Assembly (NCBI GenBank): GCA_003485185.1
Contig: DNAS01000041.1
Span: 1-6,635 of the forward strand
DNA from: Phycisphaerales bacterium
GTDB lineage: Bacteria; Planctomycetota; Phycisphaerae; SM23-33
Direction of reading: 5' to 3'
DNA length: 6,635 nucleotides
Shown: positions 5,728 through 6,635 of the stretch, piece after piece
Numbering within the stretch: the stretch's first letter is position 1
Layout of the letters: every line of letters starts with the position of its first letter
Program-made: the position numbers and the translations under genes
Notes under the pieces: generated by a model
Database searches by the model: none
Seen by the model: only the letters and a program-made list of their open reading frames with translations
Told to the model about the DNA's origin: nothing

Positions 5728-6635
5728 TTACCACGCAGCCAGGTCGCGCTGGGCGCGGTCGCGGAGTTCGGCGGCGCGGCGGTCGCGGGGGCGGAGTTCG
5801 GCGGCGCGGGTGAAGCAGGCGAGGGCCTGTCGGAGGTCGTCGCGGCTGCGGCGGGCCAGCGCGCGGTTGGCGTAGCAGGCGCCTTTTTCCAGCCAGGCCT
5901 CGAAGAACGCGGCGTCCAGCGTGGTGGCCTCGTGGAGCAGTTCGATGGCCTGCGAGTGCCAGCCCAGCGCGCTGAGCGTCCACCCGGCGGCGTACATCGT
6001 GTGGGCGGGCACGGGGTCGATTTCGCGCAGGCGGGCGATGTAGGCGGCCATCGCGCCGGGCGTCGCGAGGGATTCGGGCGTGACGGCCGGCAGGCGGCGT
6101 ACCTCAGCCAGCTCGCGCCGCACGAAGACCGTGTGCAGGCCCTCCAGGTAGATCAGGCGCCAGTCGGCGTCGGACAACAGTTTCCGCGCCAGCCCGATCG
6201 AGGCGAAGTCCACGCGCAGCATGACGATGTGAATGTTGTAGCGTTCGGCCGCCGGCCCGAACGGCGTTTGGGCGCGGTTGATTTCCAGCACGTTCCGCAT
6301 GACATCGGGCGGGTAGGCCCAGGTGTTGGTCAGGATCGGCACGTCGGTGGCGTTTCCGCCTTCGGCGCGGAGGAAGTAGAAGTTGGAGGAATCGGTGAAA
6401 TCGACCCAGACGTTCTCCGCCCGGCCATGGCGGCCCAGGTCCTGGTGGGGCAGGCGCCCGTTGAGCCACTCGACCGGCCCGACGGGCAGGTTCAGGCGCG
6501 ACAGCCCGAAGGCGAACCGGTTGGGCGTGCGCTCGGCGAAGTAGAACCGGTTGGTCACGACGGCGGCCGAGAACCACCCGGCCAGCAGGACGACGGCTAG
6601 GCTTCCGACGACGCGCAGGGCGGGGCGGCGCAGCG
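5728..6635 (-). CDS. Membrane-anchored protein with C-terminal tetratricopeptide repeats (5' end outside window)
   Basis: The frame is open to the window edge, so only the last 301 or so codons are seen. The GTG at 6558 is internal, because a hydrophobic segment (VVGSLAVVLLAGWFSAAVV) is encoded upstream of it. After this membrane helix come TNRFYFAERTPNRFAFGL and a soluble domain of about 130 residues. Its shape (LPVGPVEWL early, then YNIHIVMLRVD, then DADWRLIYLEGLHTVFVRR) resembles the extracytoplasmic tail of large multi-spanning glycosyltransferase-like membrane proteins common in Planctomycetes. That resemblance is from memory and is inference. The end (about 213-285 of the fragment) forms helical pairs such as AGWTLSALGWHSQAIELLHEA and ALACFTRAAELRPRD, typical of TPRs that bind partner proteins. 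The last residues are DLAAW. No catalytic motif is visible in this part, so the function stays open. It is probably on one strand with apgM but with an 85-base gap. Confidence 0.7.
   Translation of the reverse strand, partial: LRRPALRVVGSLAVVLLAGWFSAAVVTNRFYFAERTPNRFAFGLSRLNLPVGPVEWLNGRLPHQDLGRHGRAENVWVDFTDSSNFYFLRAEGGNATDVPILTNTWAYPPDVMRNVLEINRAQTPFGPAAERYNIHIVMLRVDFASIGLARKLLSDADWRLIYLEGLHTVFVRRELAEVRRLPAVTPESLATPGAMAAYIARLREIDPVPAHTMYAAGWTLSALGWHSQAIELLHEATTLDAAFFEAWLEKGACYANRALARRSRDDLRQALACFTRAAELRPRDRRAAELRDRAQRDLAAW

Noticed and set aside
4458..5813. Long open frame on the + strand (451 codons) antisense to apgM
   Set aside because: apgM on the other strand has all family motifs; this frame is low-complexity Arg/Gly/Val-rich and runs across the gap to the next gene.
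5449..6600. Long + strand open frame (383 codons) antisense to the TPR protein gene
   Set aside because: It is Gly/Val/Gln-rich without recognisable domains; the - strand frame has a membrane helix and TPR pattern.

Overview
The window looks like a stretch of bacterial chromosome of high G+C content. By hand count, positions 1201-1260 hold 40 G/C of 60. The gene types suggest a member of the Planctomycetes or a related phylum. These are an accB-accC pair followed by a pyrophosphate-type phosphofructokinase, an archaeal/bacterial-type ApgM phosphoglycerate mutase, and a membrane protein with a C-terminal TPR. This assignment is an inference from gene style, not something the sequence proves.

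Layout: (1) Positions 1-2879 on the + strand hold a tight operon: the 3' part of accB (biotin carrier, AMKVM biotin site), accC (biotin carboxylase, complete) and pfp (PPi-type 6-phosphofructokinase, complete). The gaps are 15 and 26 bases, each with a good ribosome binding site. A likely intrinsic terminator follows pfp. (2) Positions 2880-4427 are an accessory insert. It holds a CPBP/CAAX-type membrane protease gene on the + strand, with clearly lower G+C than the operon. A 47-codon membrane ORF overlaps the start of that gene. Converging on it, only 7 bases from its last base to theirs, is a REP-associated tyrosine transposase (RAYT, Y1/HUH class) on the - strand. Just upstream of the RAYT start lies an inverted pair of REP-like hairpins with identical 11-base loops and compensated stem changes, the structure of a BIME. 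(3) Positions 4428-6635 on the - strand hold apgM (2,3-bisphosphoglycerate-independent phosphoglycerate mutase). Upstream of it is the 3' part of a gene for a membrane-anchored protein with a large soluble domain and C-terminal TPRs, which runs off the window.

The first and third regions are ordinary central metabolism: acetyl-CoA carboxylation for fatty acid synthesis, reversible PPi-linked glycolysis, and the 3-PG/2-PG step. The middle region is the accessory part and carries the most unusual structure. The points most worth checking are the REP pair with its covarying stems, a REP-like 11-mer at the RAYT ribosome binding site, and an A6 run where a single-base change would fuse the small membrane ORF to the CPBP protease. 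I saw no tRNA, rRNA, CRISPR array or replication origin.
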